From positions 5,094,001 to 5,158,000 of the forward strand of contig NC_063992.1 of the NCBI RefSeq assembly GCF_932276165.1: DNA of 64,000 nt. The letters run 5' to 3'. Position 1 is the stretch's first letter, and each line of letters starts with the position of its first letter. Positions 41,701-48,403 of this stretch are shown in pieces. The notes beneath the pieces were generated by a model. That model did not search any database and had not been told where the DNA came from. It was given only the letters and a program-made list of their open reading frames with translations. Both the position numbers and the translations under genes were made by a program. The DNA comes from Plutella xylostella (Eukaryota > Arthropoda > Insecta > Lepidoptera > Plutellidae).

Positions 41701-44700
41701 AGAATAAGTTTAAGTGTTACATTAAAGAGAAACTCAGTAAAAAAGCTTATTATAGAATTGATGATTACTTAGAGGACGTTAATGCATGGCTGTGATAAGT
41801 AGTTAGCTCTGCTCATATTATTATAATAATAATAATTAAGCTTATATGTATTGTATACCAACTAGTTTTAAGTCTTTTTTTGAAAAGATGGCTCAGGAGT
41901 TTCTTGCCTCCGTTCTTCTCCTTAGACAGAAAGAGCCCCCCCTTATCCGAACGGAGAGTAATTTGTAAAAATTGACGTTCATCAGAAAATTTTATATTTG
42001 TACGATGAATAAAAAATTTTGACTTTGACTTTGACTTTGATTTGGTTCGATCACTGCGTATGAAATAAATGGAATAACTATAGCTATTATGAGCCCCCTA
42101 CTAACCCTATGTCCTTCAATGAAGTACATTCGATAATAGCAATTGCTGAAAACCACCTTTGTTGTGTCACACTACAAACACAACATGTGTGCCTGAAATA
42201 AACGAGTCTGAAATGGTTTATCCACAGTGGATTGTCCTATGAATTGTTAGACCACAGAATCCCCGAAAGACGTTTCGTCCACAAACTTACTTTCTAGGCG
42301 AATCGTTCGTTACACAGCAACGAAATAAACATAAGCTTATACAATTATTGTTATAACTTGGGTTTTACCTGTTATGTTACAATGTGTGTCTGTATAAATA
42401 AATAAACATATTCCCTTTGTTCAGAGACGAACGAAATCGGCGACCACACGGTGAACGGGCGGCCGCTGGCGCCGCGCTCCGCCAAGGGAATCTGCGTCAT
42501 CTGCGAGTTCGTGCTCAAGGAGATCGACGAGCAGATCAAGGACAAACACAATGATGTACGTAATTTTAAACTTGGACGCCATTTATATTTGTAGTGTAGT
42601 GTATGGGCGTGGACTTGGCATAACATGGAGGAGGCCTATACCCTGCAGTGGGTTGACATAGGCTGATGATGATGATGATGTATGGGCGTACCAGACAAAC
42701 ACAATGACGTTATTTACCACCCATTTTATGTAGTGAAATACGTAACGCTACGTCCAAACATAGCGTGGCATGTCTTGCGCTGTAACCATGCTGTAACTAT
42801 AACTGCAATTCATATACCTCGGGGTAGTCAGCGACTGTCCTCATGTGGCAAACTCTACCTTCAACTAAAAAGTTTTAACACTGTCTTCTGGTATCAATGA
42901 CTGGGTCAACTGTAACACGCGACAGCCTCGTAAAAAATTTCTATAAGTCAGTGAGTAAACATGAACTACCCCGATGGTCTCTCCTATGTCTAAAATATAA
43001 AACATTTAAACATTCATACTTATTCCCCAGGACGAGATCAAGAAGGTAGTCCTCGGCGTCTGCAAGCACATGCCCAAGACGGTGAAGCCGGACTGCGACA
43101 TGTTCGTGGAGAAGTACGCCGACCTGGTGATCAGTCTGTTAGCCCAGGACCTGGACCCCGACACCGTGTGCCAGGAGCTCAAGCTGTGCAGGAAGCCCGC
43201 TGGGGTGGCCGTGGAGAAGGCTAAACGTAAGGGTGATCGATATTTAATAGTAACAGGTGCTTTAGTACTGATTGCCATCAGGGAGCGCCTTGCAACGCGC
43301 TTACGCTAGGTATGTACAAGTAACTATACATATATTATGTAGATAGGAAGGTAGGTAGGCACATACACTTCAAAGGGACTGGAGGTCTTCTGCAATTCCA
43401 CGCTATACAATTGGTCAACAATAATTGTTCGCGACTACAGCGACGCGGCCGCCGCGCCGTTTATATTTGATAGCAATGACAACGACCGACGATTGGCCAT
43501 CAGAGGGCGCCTTGTAACGCGCTTACACTAGGTATGTAATTTGTACAAGTAACAGTAGTAATATCTAGGTAGGTAGTACATACACTTCAAAGGGACTGGG
43601 TCTTGTGTATTCCAGGCTACATGCTTTTGTCAGCAAGAATTTGCTGAAAGAGGCCTGCAAAACTCCTCATTATAAACTATACCTCAAATTCATAGACTGT
43701 TTTGTAAAGTTACAACAAGGTCAAAATTGTCTTTGAAACACTTTCGATTCTTGACGCCACTCAAAAAGTAGAAATTCGTATATCACAATGTCAATTTTAA
43801 ACTTATTTTAAAGTGTCAAAAAGCTCGGGGGTACTTGTTTATTCAACGTTTTCGACGTTTGTCTGAATATTCGCGAAGAAAATGTGACGCTCTTTCCAAA
43901 ACCTTATTTTATTACGATTATACTTCAATAATATCTTGCATCCAGCACATTTGCAACATCACATTAACATGTTCTTCCCTCCCCAGTGGAGATCCTGGAC
44001 TGCGCGATCTGTGAGACAGTCGTCATGGCGGTGCACAAGGTGCTGGCCAACGAGAAGGTGGACCGCGACGTGGTGCATGTTGTGGAGAAGAGCTGTGCTC
44101 TTCTGCCCGCCAAGTACAATGACCGGGTAATTTATTTATTTATTTTATCATCACACTACATAGCGTTACAGTTAAAGAGAAAAACCTTAGCGCTACATAG
44201 AGGCACAATAATAATAATCAATTATACAGGATGATTGGTAATTAGTGGCGGACCCTTTAAGGGGAGATAGAAGAGGTCAATTCTTTCAATCCGAACGTAA
44301 ACCATTTCTGAGATAGAATTTTATTAAAATATCGTCTTAAATTATATCTTTTTTAATCACTGTTTTAATGGTTCTCCGTAACCCTGTATAGCTGATATTT
44401 TGTAATTTTTAGGTTTCTGTATGAATTCTATTGCAAAGTCTTGACATTTATTTGACACTCTAACATCAACAAAAAATACAATAAGTACAAATCAATGTTT
44501 GCTGCCCAGAGCGTCAAAAAGGCACCAGCTCAGCATGTGCGTGCTATAAGGCCACAGCGCTAGTTTTCTGCTTATGTTACACGTTTATGCACAAGTAATA
44601 TGTAAGTCCGCATTTGTTTTCTTATGTGCATTGTATTTTTACCCTGTTGTTGGAAACTTGTGGTGTATTTAGACGACTCATTAAAAAAAAACAATGTGCT

Positions 44701-47247
44701 CAAGGTTACTCTGAGTTCAAATGTCTTAATGATAAGTTTTATATTATTGAGTATAATAATATACAAGCTATCAGTATATGAGATAAAGTATAACCAATAC
44801 CACGAAAAACTTCGAAATAAGTGTGGGTAAATCCAGAACAAATATTAAGTTTAGTATTTAAAGCTGGATAGTGTTTTAAATAGAGTTTGTGAAAGTGTTG
44901 TGCACATAGTTACAGACTGTACAAAAAATAAAATGGTAGCAAAATATTTATTACTACTACTATACTTATCCATTGTAGCTATTGAAGCCAAAATAAATAT
45001 AGAAATTAAAGCTGGCAGAATTAACGAAACAAAAATCACTTACTCGGGACATGAAATTGAAAATGTTAATGAAGCGGACATGGAATTATTTAAAATCGAT
45101 CGTGACTTCCTCATGATAGCCACCAAATTATATCTCGGTAGAAGACCATCATCGTTGTTCCTAAATGGTCCCACTCCGTGGAACGATCTCTATGAAACAT
45201 ACGGCTGGGAACCAGTGAAAAAAGTGCTTACTATCGAATCAGCTAGAGTGAAAAGCATAACCAAAAAACCTATACAAGTGTTAACCCATGAATTCAGCAA
45301 CGATTTCAACAATACCATCAAAGTAAATACCGGAATCAGCCAATCGCTCACTAACACTCTCACAACGTCTTGGTCTAAAACCAAAGAAATCGGTGTCACT
45401 CAAGGAATAGATTATGCAATCAATGTGATATTCCTTAAAGCATCTGGCAACACTGAATTCTCATTCACAAACACTTGGGGTAAAAGTGAGGAAGTGTCAC
45501 AATCGATGACTGTTGGAGCTACAACTAATGTTGAAACAGAATTAGCTCCAAATACGAAAGCAAAAGCTATACTTACTGCTAGCAAGGGCACTCTGATCGT
45601 GGAAGTTGTTTATTTAGCAAAGTTGAGAGGGAATGTTGCGGTGAATTATCAAAGGAAGTTTAAAGGGCATCATTTCTACGGACCGAATATAGATACGCTG
45701 ATGAATAAAGGCGGTGTGAAGAACAGTGTGCGAGTGACTGAGACCATAACATTGGATTACTATACTGATGCGTCCTTAACCGTCCAGAATTAGATTAATA
45801 TAAATCAAACATAAACATAATTCTTATGTTAATATATAATAAAAGAACTGTAGATAATAATAAAATTAGTGTAAATATTAATAGAGGTATAAACTCTCTA
45901 CAGATGATCATGTGTATAACCTTATTTGTGAGTGGATGAGTCCAGAGGCATTGGTCATTATACTCTGATTAGGGCATGCAATACCGGAACAATTTTCTAT
46001 ACCGGTATTGAGTTCCGGTATTACAACTCAATACCGGGATCCCGGTATTAATACCGGTATTAGACTTCCTTGTAATAAATGGCATAAACTGTGATTAAAG
46101 GTCGTATACATCAAAATAAAACAAGAAAATGCAATCATATTCTGTATTTTGTTGTAGATTTTTACGAGAATTAAGTTTTAGAGTTGAAATTTTAGAATAA
46201 ATTATTTTTTTACATCCGGTGCCGGTTTACACATGGTCAACAGAAGATTTCTAGCAGCCGAAAACTGCATAAAACGGTTGGGAACAAGTGCGCTTTCACA
46301 GTATATAGGAACACAAGGCTAACTAAATCTTAATCGCTTTATTTAAAGCCTAAAAAAGTCCGATTCCGGTATTACTTCAATACCGGTATTAACTTTCAAT
46401 ACCGGTATTGAAAATAGCGGGAATTTTGTCCGGGATCCCGGTATTACGGATACCGGTATTGCGGTATTGCATGCCCTAACTCTGATCCGTATCCTAAAGA
46501 TTAAAGGTAATTTCTTCCCTAAATTAATTAAAAGGTAGGTAGGTATCCTCAAAAACATATTTTAAGCTACAACTTACAACAAAAAGTTTCCGTGACCTGT
46601 AATATCCCTCATCCAAGCGCTGTTCGGGCTTCCTCTACCAACCACTACATTACGTTCCATATATCCATTGATTTACGACAGAGAGACCGCCTCTAACCGC
46701 TTTTAAGCCTGAAAATCATTGTATTGTGACTTCGACGTTCGAAAGCAACGAACCCGACGACCGAACGAACCGAACGTTTAGTCGACCACTCTTGTTATTT
46801 TTTGCGTAATTTCACCAACACCTCCACTCCACCCTTGTTGAGCACTCTTGTTATTTTTTGCGTTTTATCACCGGAACCCCCCTTCCCTTTACAAATAACA
46901 TACCTCCTAACACCACCCCCGTCTCCCCGCAGTGCCACCTGCTGCTGGAGATCTACGGCGACAGCATCATCCACCTGATCGAGGATTTCGGCACGAAGGG
47001 CGTCTGCCAGAAGATCGGGCTGTGCGCCGCGCGCGCCGGCACCTACGTCGACCTGATGAGGGGCGGCCGTTGGTGAGTACAGTAGTCTTCATTTCTGGGC
47101 TACCAGTATTCATATTCCGTATGCAATAATTATCTTAGGACCCGTCGTGGATGTCAATACTTTCCGTTAAGGAGTTCGATTCTGAATTTTTGTAGGTACT
47201 TATTTTATTATAATTTATCATGTTGCAGTTCGGACAAAGAGTTTTAG
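20711..47247 (+). CDS. Sap-r: Prosaposin / Saposin-related precursor (21 exons, complete)
   Basis: Exons: 20711-20762, 22454-22523, 22881-23025, 24594-24791, 25804-25846, 26107-26167, 29061-29208, 31097-31294, 34661-34774, 35601-35800, 36258-36355, 37989-38230, 38601-38762, 39298-39432, 40236-40373, 40685-41015, 42425-42555, 43031-43226, 43987-44126, 46933-47072, 47229-47247. All junctions are GT..AG, phases agree throughout, and the sum is 2961 nt (986 codons plus TAG). The product is a secreted or lysosomal precursor that proteases cut into saposins, small helical proteins that present sphingolipids to hydrolases. It has a signal peptide (residues 1-17), two saposin-A-type motifs (about 25-58 and 177-208) and eight saposin-B-type domains. 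Each of the last seven has the six-cysteine pattern starting CxxC. N-x-T glycosylation sites recur at the end of several domain first halves. Two exons per B domain is the usual layout. The first B domain lacks its CxxC. Fly Sap-r is similar in size and has eight B domains (family knowledge). Confidence 0.95.
22454..22523 (+). CDS. Sap-r: Prosaposin exon 2: first saposin-A motif, start
   Basis: Encodes CSKGPEYWCQSL, the hallmark of a saposin-A-type domain. Acceptor CAG at 22451-22453, donor GTAAGA at 22524. Confidence 0.9.
22881..23025 (+). CDS. Sap-r: Prosaposin exon 3: end of saposin-A motif, start of B domain 1
   Basis: Completes the A motif (DCGAVGHCVDAVW) and begins B domain 1. The CxxC expected at the start of a B domain is absent. 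Donor GTATGT at 23026. GC-rich, so several antisense open frames overlap it. Confidence 0.9.
23966..24106. mobile_element. Harbinger-like MITE (141 bp)
   Basis: Inverted ends GGGCTGATTTTTCAATGGTC and its complement at 24087-24106 are flanked by TTA on both sides (23963-23965 and 24107-24109). A 3-bp TTA duplication fits the PIF/Harbinger type. It sits in prosaposin intron 3. Confidence 0.8.
24594..24791 (+). CDS. Sap-r: Prosaposin exon 4: second half of B domain 1
   Basis: Encodes residues 90-155 with the last four cysteines of a B domain, ending in MCVIVGMC. It is 198 nt long, exactly like exon 8, which codes for the same half of B domain 2. Confidence 0.93.
25804..25846 (+). CDS. Sap-r: Prosaposin exon 5: short basic linker
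   Basis: Encodes about 14 Lys/His-rich residues, a probable processing linker. It is flanked by CAG and GTAAGT; including it keeps the reading frame into exon 6 (phase 0 to 1). Confidence 0.85.
26107..26167 (+). CDS. Sap-r: Prosaposin exon 6: second saposin-A motif, start
   Basis: Encodes CTWGPSYWCSN, a textbook saposin-A signature. Donor GTAATG at 26168. Confidence 0.92.
27216..28785 (-). mobile_element. 5'-truncated LINE with reverse transcriptase and RNase H remains
   Basis: On the minus strand, 28759-27779 encodes reverse transcriptase blocks: RPISLSS, a QxG-containing palm region, CPQGGVLSPLLW and the catalytic AYADD. A second frame, 27828-27307, encodes the end of RNase H (NCEADRLAR) and a terminal zinc-knuckle-like CRTC...HILLAC. 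Between them most of RNase H is deleted and the frame shifts near 27800, so this copy is dead. The 3' end carries a (GAATA)n tail at 27216-27241. RNase H places it in an I/LOA/R1-like group rather than RTE; the exact clade is not decided. It lies in prosaposin intron 6, antisense to the host gene. Confidence 0.85.
27779..28759 (-). pseudogene. LINE reverse transcriptase fragment
   Basis: A 326-codon open frame with the fingers, palm and thumb of a non-LTR reverse transcriptase, including the YADD active site. The endonuclease domain is missing (5' truncation), and the frame ends at a deletion junction before RNase H. Confidence 0.85.
29061..29208 (+). CDS. Sap-r: Prosaposin exon 7: end of A motif 2, first half of B domain 2
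   Basis: Encodes HECKATRHCIDRVW (A motif) then the CKIC start of B domain 2, ending with an N-E-T glycosylation site. Acceptor AG at 29059-29060, donor GTAATC at 29209. Confidence 0.94.
29279..30646 (+). mobile_element. mariner transposon, inactivated
   Basis: Ends CGAGGGCTACACCGAAAAGA and, inverted, CGAGGGCGATACCGAAATGA are flanked by TA on both sides. The length of 1368 bp is normal for mariner plus one small insert. The transposase frame begins near 29452 and is interrupted at 29513-29578. It resumes through 30483 with the DDD catalytic motifs SGDESWIY, HHDNASSH and YSPDLSPNDYF. A frameshift near 30478 precedes the normal C-terminus, which can be read in another frame to about 30580. The spacing of the last two aspartates fits the D34D of mariner. 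It lies in prosaposin intron 7, sense orientation. Confidence 0.92.
29513..29578 (-). mobile_element. Nested LINE 3' tail inside the mariner
   Basis: A 66-bp insert beginning with (TTA)n splits the transposase frame. It is flanked by a perfect 9-bp duplication GAGGTTTAT (29504-29512 and 29579-29587). Its sequence looks like the last bases of a LINE in minus orientation, so it is an extremely 5'-truncated retroposition. Confidence 0.8.
31097..31294 (+). CDS. Sap-r: Prosaposin exon 8: second half of B domain 2
   Basis: Carries the four C-terminal cysteines of the domain and ends CSVAGLCNN. Length 198 nt, donor GTGAGT at 31295. Confidence 0.94.
32130..32840 (+). mobile_element. 5'-truncated LINE, 3' end
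   Basis: An open frame ending at about 32567 matches the C-terminal region found after the reverse transcriptase in Jockey-like LINEs. It is followed by an AT-rich 3' UTR and a TAAA/AAAT tail at about 32818-32838. It is inserted into the TIR element at 32079-34547. Confidence 0.7.
33253..34545. repeat. Tandem duplication, two units of about 650 bp
   Basis: Copy 1 (33253-33905) and copy 2 (33908-34545) share order and most bases, including TTTCTACTAGCCCTATTTTG, the block GGCTCTTACTAGGTT and CCAGGGCATTGAAATGAAGG. Copy 2 differs by small indels. Confidence 0.85.
34545..34620 (+). repeat. tRNA-like SINE head
   Basis: TGGCCTAATGGTAGAAGC (A-box-like) and GGTTCGATTCCC (B-box) are spaced as in a tRNA, but the acceptor ends do not pair well. 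It stands 40 bases before prosaposin exon 9. Confidence 0.5.
34661..34774 (+). CDS. Sap-r: Prosaposin exon 9: first half of B domain 3
   Basis: Encodes 38 residues with ECHGC at the domain start. Acceptor TTTCAG, donor GTATAC at 34775. Confidence 0.93.
35601..35800 (+). CDS. Sap-r: Prosaposin exon 10: second half of B domain 3
   Basis: Four cysteines complete B domain 3 (ending VCHVSGQC), followed by an acidic linker. Donor GTAAGT at 35801, phase 2. Confidence 0.93.
36258..36355 (+). CDS. Sap-r: Prosaposin exon 11: first half of B domain 4
   Basis: Encodes CEFCEQLVLHLRD with an N-T-T glycosylation site. It ends 92 bases before the left TIR of a DDE transposon. Confidence 0.93.
36448..37708 (+). 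mobile_element. DDE transposon with 38-bp terminal inverted repeats, internally deleted
   Basis: A 38-bp block starting GGCAAGTTGCTTGGCGACCC (about 36451) recurs inverted with a single mismatch ending at about 37708. TA dinucleotides lie a few bases outside both ends. Inside, 36961-37227 encodes the end of a DDE domain of the IS630/Tc1/mariner group (LPPYHPELNPIELVW, the last carboxylate motif). An apparent intron (donor about 37274, acceptor TTAG at about 37334) joins it to an acidic tail at 37335-37442. An in-frame TAA at 37225-37227 and loss of the first two thirds of the transposase make this copy dead. It is related to the fragments at 49663-49926 and 54857-55357. Confidence 0.75.
36961..37227 (+). 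pseudogene. DDE (Tc1/mariner-type) transposase C-terminal fragment
   Basis: About 88 codons carry the conserved block ending in the PIELVW motif and the following helix. The N-terminal helix-turn-helix and the first two catalytic aspartates are absent. Confidence 0.75.
37989..38230 (+). CDS. Sap-r: Prosaposin exon 12: second half of B domain 4 and linker
   Basis: Encodes residues 443-523: four cysteines ending ICALMSVC, then a linker. Donor GTATGA at 38231. Confidence 0.93.
38601..38762 (+). CDS. Sap-r: Prosaposin exon 13: linker and first half of B domain 5
   Basis: 54 codons, phase 0 at both ends, with the CSFC domain start. Its 3' two thirds and donor are repeated 162 bp downstream (38813-38924). 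Confidence 0.92.
38763..38924 (+). repeat. Partial tandem copy of prosaposin exon 13
   Basis: Two 20-bp units beginning GTACAGTCACAGTG (38763-38802) are followed by a shortened copy of exon 13 and its donor (38925). From about 38818 to 38924 the copy differs from exon 13 by a single base (CCA to CCG). The middle of the exon is deleted and no acceptor comparable to that of exon 13 remains. Reading through from exon 13 meets a stop at once. Confidence 0.9.
39298..39432 (+). CDS. Sap-r: Prosaposin exon 14: middle of B domain 5
   Basis: 45 codons with two cysteines; phase 0 at both ends. The last pair of cysteines is supplied by exon 15. Confidence 0.93.
39831..39987. repeat. MITE with GATTCTGAAGGC inverted ends
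   Basis: ATTCTGAAGGCAGAAATT at the left end pairs with AAATTTCCGCCTTCAGAAT at the right. A half copy of the same family lies at about 37475-37575. Confidence 0.6.
40236..40373 (+). CDS. Sap-r: Prosaposin exon 15: end of B domain 5, start of B domain 6
   Basis: Begins VCPGLGICPM, closing domain 5, and continues into CPLC of domain 6 with an N-R-T site. Donor GTATGT at 40374. Confidence 0.93.
40685..41015 (+). CDS. Sap-r: Prosaposin exon 16: second half of B domain 6 and long basic linker
   Basis: The longest exon (331 nt). After ICVYLKLC comes a charged Lys/Glu-rich linker of about 60 residues that may be a cleavage region. Donor GTAAGA at 41016. Confidence 0.93.
41075..42040 (+). mobile_element. 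5'-truncated LINE with (TTTGAC)n tail
   Basis: An intact 3' part of a non-LTR reverse transcriptase frame ends at 41795. It includes the thumb-like block FLGMTIDSKLQW and the conserved LLSYGILLWG. A 3' UTR and a TTTGAC repeat at about 42014-42040 follow. No palm YADD block is present, so it is heavily truncated. It starts about 60 bases after the exon 16 donor. Confidence 0.85.
42425..42555 (+). CDS. Sap-r: Prosaposin exon 17: first half of B domain 7
   Basis: Encodes GICVICEFVLKEI; acceptor TTCAG, donor GTACGT at 42556. Confidence 0.93.
42603..42684 (+). repeat. RTE-type LINE 3' tail
   Basis: GGAGGCCTATACCCTGCAGTGG followed by GATGATGATGATGATG is the typical lepidopteran RTE 3' end. Only the tail is present. 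Confidence 0.7.
43031..43226 (+). CDS. Sap-r: Prosaposin exon 18: second half of B domain 7
   Basis: Four cysteines ending VCQELKLC, then a short linker. Donor GTAAGG at 43227, phase 1. Confidence 0.93.
43272..43622 (+). repeat. Imperfect direct repeat, two units about 220 bp apart
   Basis: CACTTCAAAGGGACTGG and the preceding GCGCTTACGCTAGGTATG occur near 43295-43380 and again at about 43520-43606. It is a local duplication in intron 18. Confidence 0.65.
43682..43830. repeat. MITE-like repeat, copy 2
   Basis: Shares CCTCAAATTCATAGAC and AAATTCGTATATCACAA with the copy at 17284-17425. The right inverted end is lost. Confidence 0.5.
43987..44126 (+). CDS. Sap-r: Prosaposin exon 19: first half of B domain 8
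   Basis: Encodes ILDCAICETVVMAVHKV and the third and fourth helical parts up to SCALLP. Donor GTAATT at 44127. Confidence 0.93.
44498..44577 (-). repeat. Dispersed repeat fragment
   Basis: GAGCGTCAAAAAGGCACCAG is the reverse complement of sequence at about 55755-55780, and a weaker relative is at 39205-39255. Confidence 0.5.
44933..45793 (+). CDS. Secreted aerolysin-like (spherulin-2A-like, ETX/MTX2 superfamily) protein, nested in prosaposin intron 19
   Basis: A complete intronless frame of 286 codons. Residues 1-19 form a signal peptide (hydrophobic run of leucines, cleavage probably after IEA). The mature part begins with a short region containing N-E-T and GHEIE. A Trp-rich block with PTPWNDLYETYGWEP lies near residues 82-96, and the C-terminal half is a long Ser/Thr-rich beta-strand region with alternating polarity, typical of the aerolysin fold. 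Family members insert a beta-hairpin into membranes or act in defence or digestion; whether this one forms pores cannot be told here. I chose the ATG at 44933 over the in-frame one at 44900 because it opens directly into the signal peptide. An AATAAA lies at 45838-45843. Codon use is AT-rich, unlike the GC-rich prosaposin exons around it, and the intron contains no broken copy of it. Transfer from a microbe in the past is possible, because the family is patchily distributed; this is inference. Confidence 0.8.
   Translation: MVAKYLLLLLYLSIVAIEAKINIEIKAGRINETKITYSGHEIENVNEADMELFKIDRDFLMIATKLYLGRRPSSLFLNGPTPWNDLYETYGWEPVKKVLTIESARVKSITKKPIQVLTHEFSNDFNNTIKVNTGISQSLTNTLTTSWSKTKEIGVTQGIDYAINVIFLKASGNTEFSFTNTWGKSEEVSQSMTVGATTNVETELAPNTKAKAILTASKGTLIVEVVYLAKLRGNVAVNYQRKFKGHHFYGPNIDTLMNKGGVKNSVRVTETITLDYYTDASLTVQN
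45838..45843 (+). terminator. Polyadenylation hexamer of the nested gene
   Basis: AATAAA lies 45 bases after the stop of the aerolysin-like gene. Confidence 0.6.
45970..46478. mobile_element. hAT-type MITE with ATACCGGTAT palindromes
   Basis: Ends TAGGGCATGCAATACCGG and, inverted, CCGGTATTGCATGCCCTA are flanked by a perfect 8-bp duplication ACTCTGAT (45962-45969 and 46479-46486), diagnostic of hAT insertion. Both subterminal parts are packed with the palindromic ATACCGGTAT motif. No transposase is encoded. It stands downstream of the nested gene in prosaposin intron 19. Confidence 0.92.
46933..47072 (+). CDS. Sap-r: Prosaposin exon 20: second half of B domain 8
   Basis: Starts CHLLLEIYGDS and ends GVCQKIGLCAARAG, closing the last B domain. 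Donor GTGAGT at 47073. Confidence 0.93.
47229..47247 (+). CDS. Sap-r: Prosaposin exon 21: last six codons and stop
   Basis: Completes a TGT codon split across the intron (phase 2) and ends CSDKEF plus TAG. Acceptor TTGCAG at 47223-47228. Confidence 0.85.
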
Positions 47248-47268
47248 ATTTGGACTTTAATCAGTTTA

Positions 47269-47274
47269 AATAAA
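47269..47274 (+). terminator. Prosaposin polyadenylation hexamer
   Basis: AATAAA lies 22 bases after the stop codon. Confidence 0.7.
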
Positions 47275-47289
47275 ATGCCTATAACGTAG

Positions 47290-48110
47290 TGTTTTTTTTC
47301 CTCAGTGAAAATGCCTTCAGAATCAATTACATTTAGGATACACATAAGGACCGACGACGAACACGTTCAGGCTTTTCCTTACTCGTCAAGTGCATCCTGT
47401 TATCTAAAAGTTGTATTTTTATGATAAGTATTAAAAGAAAATTGTTTGTCCACAGATTCTACAATCAACATCCTCAAAATAAGATTGTAGCTGTAATTGG
47501 AATCTCCTTTACTTAAGCCATGATTTTTACCAAATCTTAGGTAGTTTTAAGCTTTTATGTGTTAACAATCAAATATTGTGACTATTCCTTATCGCGTCGG
47601 AGGAAGGGCGAGATTGGAGATTACTTTTTGCTTTTATGTCATTCCAAAATGGAGATTTTTTAATAATTTTTAGGAAAGTGTAAAGTGTACTTATAGATGT
47701 AAAGAATAGTCATAGCATTGATGCGTCCTTAGTTTCTGGCTATCGTATATTTAGAAGTACGTAAAAGATTTTATGTAATCTCTTAAATATGTATTCTATA
47801 TCCAGTTATTGTGTCGCTATTCCTTTCTGCAACGAAGCAATATCTTCTAGTACGTCAGCCTGTGATAATGTTATCATTCATTTTGTAAACAGTTTGTATA
47901 CTTAATAAATAAATTGGGGAAAAACTCTTTACTATTTTTTTATATTAAATTTAAAAGAACCCTGGCCTATAGATCAATACTATTTAGTTGATAGAATTTA
48001 CTATTGTACCTTTTTTAAACCTAGAAACCATAGAGAAAGCAAACTACCATAATAATCAACAAGACACCAATCCTAGAAAAATATGAAAAACGCAGGAAAA
48101 TTTAGAGTAA
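47290..48110. other. Intergenic between convergent prosaposin and NDK5-like genes
   Basis: AT-rich, with no coding frame. It separates the prosaposin poly(A) site from the minus-strand poly(A) hexamer at 48117-48122. Confidence 0.6.
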
Positions 48111-48116
48111 GTAGTA

Positions 48117-48122
48117 TTTATT
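48117..48122 (-). terminator. NDK5-like gene polyadenylation hexamer
   Basis: TTTATT on the plus strand is AATAAA for the minus-strand gene, 42 bases past its stop. Confidence 0.6.
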
Positions 48123-48164
48123 GAGAATATAGCACGAAACTTTGTCAAATGCTACAGTAACACA

Positions 48165-48403
48165 TTATTTAATGGACTCTTCCGATCCATGAGAGCTATG
48201 GCAGCGCGGGTCATCGGCCGCTCCCTTCATAGTGATCTCTGGTTCGTTGGGATTGGCCCGCCGGAGTTGCTCGGCCAACCACAGCACGGGCTCGTCTGGA
48301 CGCTCATTGGCTAGCTGAGCCAGCGCCGGCAGGAGAGTCGGCGTGATGTGCTTCTGGATGTAATCTTTGATCTGCCATTGGCTGAGGATCGGGCCGACTA
48401 TCA
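48165..48403 (-). CDS. NME5: NDK5-like exon 4: DPY-30 motif and C-terminus
   Basis: The acceptor is CTACAG read on the minus strand (48404-48409). A nucleotide A from exon 3 plus TG gives Met. It ends with TAA at 48165-48167. Confidence 0.92.

Noticed and set aside
44900..44932. Upstream in-frame ATG of the aerolysin-like gene
   Set aside because: It would place 11 polar residues before an otherwise clean signal peptide.
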